Below, in pieces: positions 36,581 through 44,050 of a stretch of 64,000 nucleotides of DNA (position 1 is its first letter; every line of letters starts with the position of its first letter). The notes under the pieces were generated by a model. It was given only the letters and a program-made list of their open reading frames with translations, made no database searches and had not been told where the DNA came from. Source of the stretch: Prevotella lacticifex (lineage in GTDB: Bacteria > Bacteroidota > Bacteroidia > Bacteroidales > Bacteroidaceae). The stretch lies in the NCBI RefSeq assembly GCF_019973375.1, contig NZ_BPTV01000001.1, forward strand, positions 2,598,387 through 2,662,386, read 5' to 3'. A program made the translations under genes and the position numbers.

Positions 36581-37534
36581 TTATATCTTCTCTGCTATTC
36601 TTAATTTTGCACTCCGGCTGCGCGGATTACGGTCCTGCTCGCCGGCATCAGGCACTATCACCTTGTTGTTGACCAGACGGAACGGCGACTCAATTCTGCC
36701 GTAGAAGTCCTGACGCACCTTCCCTTCTGTATTGCCGCTGCGCATGACATTCTTCACCAGTCGGTCCTCGAGAGAGTGGTAGGTGATGACGCTCAGGCGA
36801 CCACCGGGGGCCAGAAGGTCGGTGGCGGCAAGGAGCATGTCGCGCAGGGCCCGCATCTCCTGGTTCACCTCTATGCGCAGGGCCTGGAAGAGCCGGGCCA
36901 TATCTTTCTTCTCGCGCTCGCGTTTGAACATCGGGCTGACGATATCGAGAAAGTCGCCCGTGGTCACGACAGGCTTCACTTTTCGAGCCTTAGCCACCGC
37001 GGCGGCTATGCGGCGTGAGTTGCGCAGCTCACCGTAGAGGTAGAACACGTCGGCCAGCCGCTCCTCGTCATACTCGTTGAGCACGTCAGCGGCAGTCTTG
37101 CCGGCACTGTTGTTCATGCGCATGTCGAGCGGGGCATCGAAACGGAACGAAAATCCACGCTCGCCGACATCAAACTGATGGCTCGACACGCCGAGGTCGG
37201 CGAGGAGTCCGTCGATATGGTCGACACCATAGTAGCGCATCCAGTTCTTCAGAAACCGGAAGTTGCTGAGCACGAAGGTGAAATTGTCGGCACCACGGAA
37301 GGCCGTTCCGGCACCGTCAGCACCCGGCACCGCTATACGCTGTGCCGCATCGGCGTCCTGGTCGAAGCTGTACAGATGGCCGGAGCCACCAAGGCGCGAC
37401 AGGATCTCGCGCGAATGACCACCCCCGCCGAAAGTGACGTCGACATAGACCCCGCCCTCGCGGATGTTCAGTCCGTCGACACTCTCCTTGAGAAGGACGG
37501 GCACGTGATATGATGAAACTGTCGTTACGGTCAT
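36581..37534 (-). CDS. rsmH: 16S rRNA (cytosine-1402-N4)-methyltransferase
   Basis: Methylates C1402 in the 30S decoding centre. It has 317 residues. Start YHVPVLLKESVDGLNIREGG, SAM motif VDVTFGGGGHSREILSRL, then GLLADLGVSSHQFDVGERGF and the C-terminal SVITYHSLEDRLVKNVMR. Its ATG overlaps the stop of mraZ by four bases, as is common for this pair. Confidence 0.96.
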   Translation of the reverse strand: MTVTTVSSYHVPVLLKESVDGLNIREGGVYVDVTFGGGGHSREILSRLGGSGHLYSFDQDADAAQRIAVPGADGAGTAFRGADNFTFVLSNFRFLKNWMRYYGVDHIDGLLADLGVSSHQFDVGERGFSFRFDAPLDMRMNNSAGKTAADVLNEYDEERLADVFYLYGELRNSRRIAAAVAKARKVKPVVTTGDFLDIVSPMFKREREKKDMARLFQALRIEVNQEMRALRDMLLAATDLLAPGGRLSVITYHSLEDRLVKNVMRSGNTEGKVRQDFYGRIESPFRLVNNKVIVPDAGEQDRNPRSRSAKLRIAEKI

Positions 37535-37977
37535 AGATCAGTCATAACTTCTTCAAGGGCCTGTGAGAAATCATCAGGGGTCATCTCGGCCTCGTCGTTA
37601 CCCTGGCTCCATATCTCTATGCAGTCGTCCATGCCGATGAACCGAATCTGCTGATCGTCAATACGAGCCCACTCCAGATATGCACGGGGAATGAGAAAAC
37701 GGCCGTTGCCATCAAGGGTGATGCTCACCAGATTGCTGACAAACTGACGGAAAATCTGCTGGTCGCGCTTGTTCCAACGGTTCAGGCGCGAATGCAGATT
37801 GTCGACCATTCCGTTCCATACCGACAGGGGATAGAGCACAAGGCAATGCTGGAAGACATCCTTACGCATGATAAGGGTCTCCTCGCCCGACACCTGAAGT
37901 GCCTTGCGGAAAACAACGGGAAGGAACGCACGTCCCTTAGAATCCGTCTTTGCCTCTATGCTTCCGATAAATCTCAA
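37531..37977 (-). CDS. mraZ: Transcriptional regulator / division protein MraZ
   Basis: DNA-binding protein of the AbrB-like double-domain type, which controls the dcw promoter. Two SpoVT/AbrB-like halves are seen: IEAKTDSKGRAFLPVVFRKA and SITLDGNGRFLIPRAYLEWA. There is no ATG near the start of the domain. I choose a TTG at 37977 (then RFIGSIEAK), which aligns with the usual family start and gives 148 residues. A TTG at 38010 is also in frame but lies inside the -7 promoter element, so it could not be on the mRNA. Confidence 0.9.
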   Translation of the reverse strand: MRFIGSIEAKTDSKGRAFLPVVFRKALQVSGEETLIMRKDVFQHCLVLYPLSVWNGMVDNLHSRLNRWNKRDQQIFRQFVSNLVSITLDGNGRFLIPRAYLEWARIDDQQIRFIGMDDCIEIWSQGNDEAEMTPDDFSQALEEVMTDL

Positions 37978-38007
37978 CAGTTTGCCCGATAATTGCTTAT
38001 TTGAGGC

Positions 38008-38050
38008 CAAAGGTACTCAAAATTCCCCACATACCTCCACTTTTCCCCAC
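38008..38050 (-). promoter_or_regulatory. mraZ (dcw) promoter with three MraZ operator boxes
   Basis: The -7 element TACCTTTG is at 38008-38015. Upstream are three boxes with exact 10-bp spacing on the minus strand: GTGGGG (about 38050), GTGGAGG (about 38040) and GTGGGG (about 38030). MraZ of other bacteria binds repeats of this kind (TGGGN at 10-bp steps) ahead of its own operon. Here the boxes cover the -33 region, so MraZ binding should block the promoter. Confidence 0.78.
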
Positions 38051-38218
38051 AAATTTAATTAAAATACAGTTTTTTTTGATTTACTATTATCCTTGCAACT
38101 GCTCGGCGAACGCACAGCTACAGCACTCCGAAAGAAGAAAGAAACACAAAAAGCAACTTAAAGAATATTTTTTGCACTAATTATTAGTGAAAAATAACGA
38201 TTTCTCAAAACAATTCTG

Positions 38219-38226
38219 TATTTTTG
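38219..38226 (+). promoter_or_regulatory. -7 element of the acyltransferase pair
   Basis: TATTTTTG on the plus strand, 25 bp ahead of the ATG at 38251. No TTG at the proper distance is seen upstream, so it may be weak or activator-dependent. It is divergent from the mraZ promoter, 200 bp away. Confidence 0.5.
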
Positions 38227-38250
38227 CAAACTGAAAGCATAGCACTTGTC

Positions 38251-39078
38251 ATGAGTGAGCATATAGAGAAAACAATAGACATAGAGAAAATCCTGCAAAG
38301 TAAGATGGGAAAGAAGGCCCGTTTCGTGCCGGCCTTTGCCGTCAGGTGGCTCAAGCGCATCGTCCACGAGGACGAGGTGAACGCCTTTCTGTGGGAGAGC
38401 CGCAACCTCACGGGAACTGAATGGCTGAAGGCCTGCGTCAGATACCTCGACATGACGCTCCACATCGAAGGGCGCAATAATCTCCCCGACAAGGACGACG
38501 GAAAGCTGTACACCTTCGTCAGCAACCATCCCTTGGGCGGTGAGGACGGCGTGGCCCTCGGAGCCATCATCGGCGAGCACTACGACGGACGCTTTCGCTA
38601 CCTCGTCAACGACCTGCTGCTCAACCTCCCCGGCTTGCGGCCGGTATCGATAGGCATCAACAAGACGGGACGGCAGAGCCGCGACTTTCCACGAATGGTG
38701 GAGGCCGGATTCCAGAGCGACAACCACATGCTCATGTTCCCGGCAGGACTGAACTCGAGGAAGAAGAACGGTGTCATCCATGACCTGCCGTGGAAGAAGA
38801 CGTTCATATCTAAGAGCGTCGAATACCACCGCGACGTGGTGCCGATATATTTCAGCGGCCGAAACTCCGAGAGGTTCTACCGCATCGCCAACTGGCAGAA
38901 GAAACTGCATCTGAAGGTGAATATCGCCATGCTCTTCCTCGTCGACGAGATGTACCGCAACGTCCACAAGACGTTCACCATCAAAATTGGAAAGCCAATA
39001 CCCTGGCAGACATTCGACAAGAGCCGTACGCCGGTTCAATGGGCTCAATGGGTGGAAGACAAAGTATATGAGTTATAA
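38251..39078 (+). CDS. glsA: PlsC-type O-acyltransferase, GlsA-like (glycine/ornithine lipid synthesis)
   Basis: 275 residues from MSEHIEKTIDIEK; a start at 38224 lies in the promoter. It has the acyltransferase motif FVSNHPLGGEDG (about 89-100), a second block SIGINKTGRQSRDF and a third MFPAGLNSRKKNGVI, which fit acyl-acceptor and acyl-donor sites of the PlsC superfamily. In Bacteroides thetaiotaomicron an adjacent pair, glsA (O-acyltransferase) and glsB (N-acyltransferase), makes glycine lipids. The same pairing here, with overlapping or nearly overlapping frames, makes this the best call. A general lysophosphatidate acyltransferase is the alternative. Confidence 0.75.
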   Translation: MSEHIEKTIDIEKILQSKMGKKARFVPAFAVRWLKRIVHEDEVNAFLWESRNLTGTEWLKACVRYLDMTLHIEGRNNLPDKDDGKLYTFVSNHPLGGEDGVALGAIIGEHYDGRFRYLVNDLLLNLPGLRPVSIGINKTGRQSRDFPRMVEAGFQSDNHMLMFPAGLNSRKKNGVIHDLPWKKTFISKSVEYHRDVVPIYFSGRNSERFYRIANWQKKLHLKVNIAMLFLVDEMYRNVHKTFTIKIGKPIPWQTFDKSRTPVQWAQWVEDKVYEL

Positions 39079-39160
39079 ATCTGTCGGCATCAAGACCGGA
39101 CTGACATCGTCAGAACCAGACACCGGCAGACGACATAGGACAGCAAATGAAGAAATAGAA

Positions 39161-40165
39161 ATGGAAGAAGAGATAATCAAGCCGATTCCGAGAGAAGTTC
39201 TAAAGTCTGAACTGACTAAAGAGCGCTTACTCCGAACAACAAACAAAAGCCATAACGAGATTTATGTCGTAACGGCCCAGAACGCGCCGAACGTCATGAA
39301 GGAGATTGGCCGACTCCGCGAAATCGCTTTCCGCACAGCAGGAGGCGGTACGGGGAAGTCGATGGACATCGATGAGTTCGACACCATGGAGAACCCGTGC
39401 CGACAGCTCATCGTATGGAATCCCGAGGATGAGGAGATTATCGGCGGCTACCGCTATCTCTTCGGCGACGACTGGAAGTACGACTCCAACGGACAACCCA
39501 TCCTCGCCACAAGCCACATGTTCCACTTCTCCGACAAGTTCCTGCGCGATTACGCTCCTTACACCGTAGAGCTCGGACGATCGTTCGTGTCGCTCGAATA
39601 CCAGAACGTGAGGAAGAACACAAAGTCCATCTTCGCCCTCGACAACCTCTGGGACGGTCTCGGAGCACTGACAGTTATCAACCCGAACTGCAAATACTTC
39701 TTCGGAAAGATGACTATGTACCCGTCGTACATCCGCTGCGGCCGCGATATGATTCTCTACTTCCTGAAGAAGCACTTCGACGACAAGGAGAACCTCATCG
39801 TTCCTATTAAGCCGTTGAAACTCGATACACCGGAGGAAGAACTCGCGAAAATCTTCACCGGTGACGACTTCAAGGAGGACTACCGCATCCTGAACCATAA
39901 TATCCGTGAGCTCGGCTACAATATTCCGCCGCTCATCAACGCCTATATGAACCTCTCACCGACGATGAAGCTCTTCGGCACAGCCATCAACTATGGCTTT
40001 GGCGACGTCGAGGAAACGGGTATTCTCATCGCTGTCGACGAGATTTTCGAGGAGAAGCGCATCCGTCATATCGAGTCGTTTGTCAAGGAGCATCCCGAAG
40101 CCCTCCACCTCACAAGCGGTGCCAACAATATCATCTATCGCGAAAGAGAAGGCGACGACGAGTAA
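39161..40165 (+). CDS. glsB: OlsB/GlsB-like N-acyltransferase (GNAT fold)
   Basis: 334 residues from MEEEIIKPIPREVLKSELTK. An alternative ATG at 39068 overlaps the upstream stop and would add 31 residues without family support. The GNAT-like core includes EIGRLREIAFRTAGGGTGKS, DIDEFDTMENPCRQLIVWNP, EEIIGGYRYLFGDDW and the YTVELGRSFVSLEYQN block, all typical of the OlsB/hemolysin-like acyltransferases that join a 3-hydroxy acid to the amino group of an amino acid. It would carry out the first step, GlsA the second. The pair ends in a tandem repeat and terminator. Confidence 0.78.
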   Translation: MEEEIIKPIPREVLKSELTKERLLRTTNKSHNEIYVVTAQNAPNVMKEIGRLREIAFRTAGGGTGKSMDIDEFDTMENPCRQLIVWNPEDEEIIGGYRYLFGDDWKYDSNGQPILATSHMFHFSDKFLRDYAPYTVELGRSFVSLEYQNVRKNTKSIFALDNLWDGLGALTVINPNCKYFFGKMTMYPSYIRCGRDMILYFLKKHFDDKENLIVPIKPLKLDTPEEELAKIFTGDDFKEDYRILNHNIRELGYNIPPLINAYMNLSPTMKLFGTAINYGFGDVEETGILIAVDEIFEEKRIRHIESFVKEHPEALHLTSGANNIIYREREGDDE

Positions 40166-40264
40166 AAGCCGCAACGCCTGACGTTAACGGGAAAAGCAAC
40201 GGTCTCTCCCCTGCCCCATATTCAAGCAGCAGAGAACCTTTTCCCTACACAGCTATAAAGTTTT

Positions 40265-40393
40265 TTCTATAGCTGCTATAGCTTTTATAGCTCCTATAGA
40301 TTCTATAGATTCTATAGCTTCTATAGCTTCCATAGCTCCTATAGATTCTATAGATTCTATAGCTTCCTATAACTTCCTATAACTTCCTATAAA
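40265..40393 (+). repeat. Tandem repeat: eleven 9-bp and three 10-bp units
   Basis: Eleven units of the type TTCTATAGM (9 bp, with one or two changes in some) run from 40265, followed by three units TTCCTATAAM (10 bp). The block lies between the glsB stop (100 bp away) and the shared terminator. It can form many alternative short hairpins through its CTATAG palindromes. Copy number probably varies between strains. Confidence 0.9.
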
Positions 40394-40398
40394 TAAAG

Positions 40399-40435
40399 TC
40401 CCCGGCATCACTCACGGAAGCCGGGGATTTTTTTT
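40399..40435. terminator. Terminator between converging glsB and the Omp28-like gene
   Basis: TCCCCGGC pairs with GCCGGGGA (40399-40406 with 40420-40427), loop 13 bases, followed on the plus strand by eight T residues. On the minus strand it is followed by TTTATTT, so it may act both ways. Confidence 0.88.
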
Positions 40436-40488
40436 GTCCGTCATCACGGCTATTGTGGGATTATAGCCGAGATGCCTTGAATTCAATC

Positions 40489-42453
40489 TTACTTAACAAT
40501 AACCTTTACAGTCTTGCCATTAGCGAGTTTGAGGATGTTCAGACCGCGCTGAGCCTCAGCGATACGCTGACCGGCAGCATTGTAGCGGGCTACGACAGCA
40601 TTTGAAGCGTCGGTGGCTGCATTGACATTCTGAATGCCGGTAGAAGTACCACCGATAGTGCTCTTGGCCGCATTGGCAACGCCATTGGCATCATAGACGA
40701 TAGCTATGACATAAACCTTCTGCTTGTTGATAGCATTCTTAAGAAGAGTGGTGGTAGGCAAGGTGAGGTTATATGTCGAGGTAGCTGGAGTGCCTGCTGT
40801 CAGGTCATCGAGAGTAGCCTTGTCAGTAGTGCCGTTGTAGGAACTTGCGATAAGAACATCATCGAACGGCCACTTAAAGGTAGACTTGCCATTCTTGCCA
40901 CCCTTGCCGAACTGTGCGAGGTCGTCAGGAAGCTGAGAAGCAGAATACTGATAGTAGTAGTTATGCTGATTCCATGAGGACGAAGAACCTGTCAGACTGT
41001 CGGCAACGAGTACGAAGTCGATATTGTACTTGCCCGATACAAGAGGATCGACAGTAGCAGTAGCGGTGACAGTTGTAGAGTCAGCATTCCACTGACCCTC
41101 TACATCAACGCCCAAGAACGGAAGATTCTCAAGATGACGTGCGAAATCCTCAGTGATGGAATTATTTGAACCATAGTAAGGATCGATAACTGAACCATCA
41201 CGGTCAATCATGCACGAAGGAGCGCCGGTGAATCCAAGACTTGCATAGTTCTTTGTGTAAGCAGGGTCAGTAGAATTGTACTGGTGAATGGCTACCCCTA
41301 CGAAATTATCAGGATAGGTATTGGCAAGTTTCTGCATTCCGACAAGACCACGTGGGCAATAGCCGCAACCGGTACCTGTGTATTCTTCAACGACAACACC
41401 GCGATGGAATGCCTTTGAGAGTGCTACGAGAGTACCCTTTGATGATGTTGTGGCAGCCTCATTGGCAACACCGTTAACCTTCGTTACGTTGACCGTAGCA
41501 TCGTAAGTACCGGCCTCAGCAGGTGCAGTGAAGGAAACAGAGTCGGTGAATATACCGCCGACGCCTAAGGCTTTACCGCCAAGGTCTACATGCTTCTCCT
41601 CGCTCTGCACACCATTGACAGTAACAGTGTAATCGAAATTGGAAAGGCTCGCTCCGATGTTGCTGAAGGTGACGTTAACCTTCTTATCTTTATTTACGAG
41701 AGCTGTGAAGGTGCCGAAATCTGAAGGTACGACACCGTTTGCCGGGAAGTTGTCGCTCTGCAGGATAAGCTGGATGGCTGGACATCCGTCGTCAGAGCCA
41801 AAGCTATACCAACCCTGACCGTTACCGCCTACCGATGTTGGGATATTGGCGTTGATGTAGATAGTACGCTTAACTCCAGTGTTAATGGCAACAGGATATG
41901 TCTTGCTACCCTGTGTGCACTTATATGAGACCATGTATCCGGCATAGTCGGAAGTGCTGAGAGTGAACTGCTTGTCGGCAGGCAGCATCACGGTGTTCCA
42001 TACGTAGCTTGAATAATCCGCAGGTGATGTGCTGGAGAATATTGTATCCTTCTTGGCTATAGAGGTGAGAGAACCATCAGAACCAACGCCAAGGATTTCG
42101 ACGCCCTTAGCCTTTGCACTTGGACCCATCGCAAAGCGCACGCCAACGACGGTAGCACCGGCAAACTGCTGATAGTCGGACGGCTCAAGAAGAGCACCGG
42201 GCTGGATATCGGCTGTCGTATAAGTACCAATACCAATAGCATTGTCGACATCATCGGTGGTATAATAACCGACAAGGCGCTGGTTGGCTGCCAACTGAGC
42301 CTTGCTCGGAGCTTTCTTCACTGCAGAACCTCTCAGGGATGCAGACGCAGGGGCTTTCTCAAGACCTGCCGCAAATCTCGGGGCTTTGAGGCCCTGAGCG
42401 CTGACCGACAACGCTAACGTTGCTGCGGCCATTGTAAGTAAAATCTTTCTCAT
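40489..42453 (-). CDS. Secreted Omp28-like protein with CxxC motif and sorting-type tail
   Basis: 654 residues from MRKILLTMAAATLALSVSAQ, a clear signal peptide; a frame opening at 42621 includes non-coding leader. The N-terminal half has beta-sandwich-like domains. At about residues 350-370 is a thioredoxin-like segment VVEEYTGTGCGYCPRGLVGM with CGYC, then VGVAIHQYNSTDPAY and GAPSCMIDRDGSV, the pattern of Omp28-related outer-membrane proteins. The end (ARYNAAGQRIAEAQRGLNIL then KTVKVIVK) is the short tail of exported Prevotella proteins. It probably acts at the cell surface; whether the CxxC is redox-active is unknown. It shares a transcript with the gene 37 bp upstream. Confidence 0.75.
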   Translation of the reverse strand: MRKILLTMAAATLALSVSAQGLKAPRFAAGLEKAPASASLRGSAVKKAPSKAQLAANQRLVGYYTTDDVDNAIGIGTYTTADIQPGALLEPSDYQQFAGATVVGVRFAMGPSAKAKGVEILGVGSDGSLTSIAKKDTIFSSTSPADYSSYVWNTVMLPADKQFTLSTSDYAGYMVSYKCTQGSKTYPVAINTGVKRTIYINANIPTSVGGNGQGWYSFGSDDGCPAIQLILQSDNFPANGVVPSDFGTFTALVNKDKKVNVTFSNIGASLSNFDYTVTVNGVQSEEKHVDLGGKALGVGGIFTDSVSFTAPAEAGTYDATVNVTKVNGVANEAATTSSKGTLVALSKAFHRGVVVEEYTGTGCGYCPRGLVGMQKLANTYPDNFVGVAIHQYNSTDPAYTKNYASLGFTGAPSCMIDRDGSVIDPYYGSNNSITEDFARHLENLPFLGVDVEGQWNADSTTVTATATVDPLVSGKYNIDFVLVADSLTGSSSSWNQHNYYYQYSASQLPDDLAQFGKGGKNGKSTFKWPFDDVLIASSYNGTTDKATLDDLTAGTPATSTYNLTLPTTTLLKNAINKQKVYVIAIVYDANGVANAAKSTIGGTSTGIQNVNAATDASNAVVARYNAAGQRIAEAQRGLNILKLANGKTVKVIVK

Positions 42454-42490
42454 AAACCAGTTTGTAAATGTTGATAATGAAATATGTGAA

Positions 42491-43165
42491 CTACAATAAT
42501 AGTTTCTTAACTGTGCCATCAGTATAGCGCACAATGTTGAGACCTTTCTGCATTTGCGAGAGCGACTCACCACGCACATTGTAGATGGCTGCGACCTTCT
42601 TTCCGGCAGTAGAAGTACCAATGGACTTGATGCCGGCAGGATTACGGTTGACGAAATTGATGGTTACAGAAGGACCGTATCCAGTGGGGATATATTTGGT
42701 TCCAGGTCCTTTAACATACATGCATATACGAAATACTGCGGAAGCCTGGCCATAACTCGTGGCATCACTCGGAACCCATTCGGTCTGAATAGTTTTGTTC
42801 TGTGTGCCGCCGTCAATGGCACCGGCCATTGTGCTGAATGTCCCTACATGTTTACCAATCTGACAGTTCACCGGGAAGCAGCAGCTGATGAAACCATTGT
42901 CGAGGCGTGTGATATTCACTTCCATACCGGCATAGACAGTCTCAGAGGAGGTGTTGTTGACGAAGAGGCCACTTGATACCTGACACTGGAAACCCTCATC
43001 CTCGAGAGAGTCGACAGTAATCTCACTGCCGTCGGCAATGACATTACCTTTACTGTCGACAAACTGAAGAGTATTGTCAATTTCGTCCTCATCACTATCC
43101 TGGGCCATGGCGGGCATAGAGGAAAGTGCCAAAAGCGCCAGGCAGAGTGTAAATAATTTCTTCAT
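42491..43165 (-). CDS. Small secreted protein with sorting-type tail, function unknown
   Basis: 224 residues. Signal peptide KLFTLCLALLALSSMPAMAQ, then an acidic stretch and a beta-rich body with scattered cysteines (CQVSSG, SCCFPVNCQIG). The end (AAIYNVRGESLSQMQKGLNI then TVKKLLL) matches the C-terminal tail of its neighbours. I do not recognise the central domain. It is directly upstream of the Omp28-like gene. Confidence 0.7.
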   Translation of the reverse strand: MKKLFTLCLALLALSSMPAMAQDSDEDEIDNTLQFVDSKGNVIADGSEITVDSLEDEGFQCQVSSGLFVNNTSSETVYAGMEVNITRLDNGFISCCFPVNCQIGKHVGTFSTMAGAIDGGTQNKTIQTEWVPSDATSYGQASAVFRICMYVKGPGTKYIPTGYGPSVTINFVNRNPAGIKSIGTSTAGKKVAAIYNVRGESLSQMQKGLNIVRYTDGTVKKLLL

Positions 43166-43187
43166 AGAATGAATTAATAACTATGGC

Positions 43188-43229
43188 ATTCCTTCAGCCC
43201 GACAGATATAATGACTGACATGAAGGAAT
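43188..43229 (-). terminator. Hairpin downstream of the omp28 lipoprotein gene
   Basis: ATTCCTTCA/TGAAGGAAT (43188-43196 with 43221-43229), nine perfect pairs, loop 24 bases. It lies 22 bp past the stop of the upstream operon. There is no clear T tract; partial termination or transcript stabilisation is likely. Confidence 0.5.
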
Positions 43230-43250
43230 CCAATGAAATAAATGTTTTTA

Positions 43251-44045
43251 TTATTTGTTGTTTTGCTTTATTCTGACCTTAGCCACCTGCTGGACACCGG
43301 AATCGTCGTAGACGAAAGCCACGAAATAACAGTGGTCGGCGACATTATTCTCAGGCAGAGAGTAGGAATATCCGAACATCTTTGATTCGGTAGCCGGTAT
43401 AGACACCTCCTCACCCCAGTCGCCATTGACAGCAGCCCGCAACACGTGGTTATGAAGATAGTTGTAGTCGACACTTCCGTCGGGCATCTTCTGCAGCGCA
43501 GTGATACTGTCCTCGACGAGCCACACCTGCAGATGACCGGTGAAACTCTTGTCAAGGGACGATGCGTTGACAATCACTGATGCCTGCCGCGACAATGTAT
43601 CATAGGTGGCTGAGAGACGAAGCAGCACACTGGCGGTATCCTGAAGGGCGTCATGAACCTTGCCTGACCAGTCGGTGTAGTTGACGAGTCCGTGGCGGTT
43701 AACCATTCCCACCGGCTGATACTCTGCACCGAAGTGCGTGTAGTACTCGTTGCCCAAGTCGGTAGCAAGACCAACATAGCGGCTGTTGCCTTTGTAGCCC
43801 AACGGACCGGAGTGGATGCCGACAGCGATGACATTGGAGTCGCCATACTGTTCCTGAAGCTGACGGATGACATCATTGGCGTTAGGACAGTTGACACAAC
43901 GCTGACCGGTGAAATCCTCAATGAGCACAGCACGGCTCACGTTGGCAGGACGGACATAGGTGAAGCGGTCGTTCTCGTCGATATCACTGCACGAGACCAT
44001 TGCCACAGCAGCAAGACCTAATATTATAGTTGTAAGATTTTTCAT
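43251..44045 (-). CDS. Omp28-related outer-membrane lipoprotein
   Basis: 264 residues. The lipobox AMVSC places the lipidated cysteine at about residue 19. The body has VLIEDFTGQRCVNCPNANDV with CVNC, AVGIHSGPLGYKGNSRYVGL and VYDDSGVQQVAKVRI at the end, the usual make-up of the Omp28 family first seen in Porphyromonas gingivalis. Unlike the two larger CGYC proteins in this window it has no sorting-type tail but a lipid anchor. It is the third gene of the tlpA-DUF6029-omp28 operon. Confidence 0.82.
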   Translation of the reverse strand: MKNLTTIILGLAAVAMVSCSDIDENDRFTYVRPANVSRAVLIEDFTGQRCVNCPNANDVIRQLQEQYGDSNVIAVGIHSGPLGYKGNSRYVGLATDLGNEYYTHFGAEYQPVGMVNRHGLVNYTDWSGKVHDALQDTASVLLRLSATYDTLSRQASVIVNASSLDKSFTGHLQVWLVEDSITALQKMPDGSVDYNYLHNHVLRAAVNGDWGEEVSIPATESKMFGYSYSLPENNVADHCYFVAFVYDDSGVQQVAKVRIKQNNK

Positions 44046-44050
44046 TACCC

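Noticed and set aside
38158..39048. 296-codon minus-strand frame over the GlsA-like gene
   Set aside because: The plus-strand gene has acyltransferase motifs and a partner gene; the minus frame runs into the AT-rich mraZ-glsA gap.
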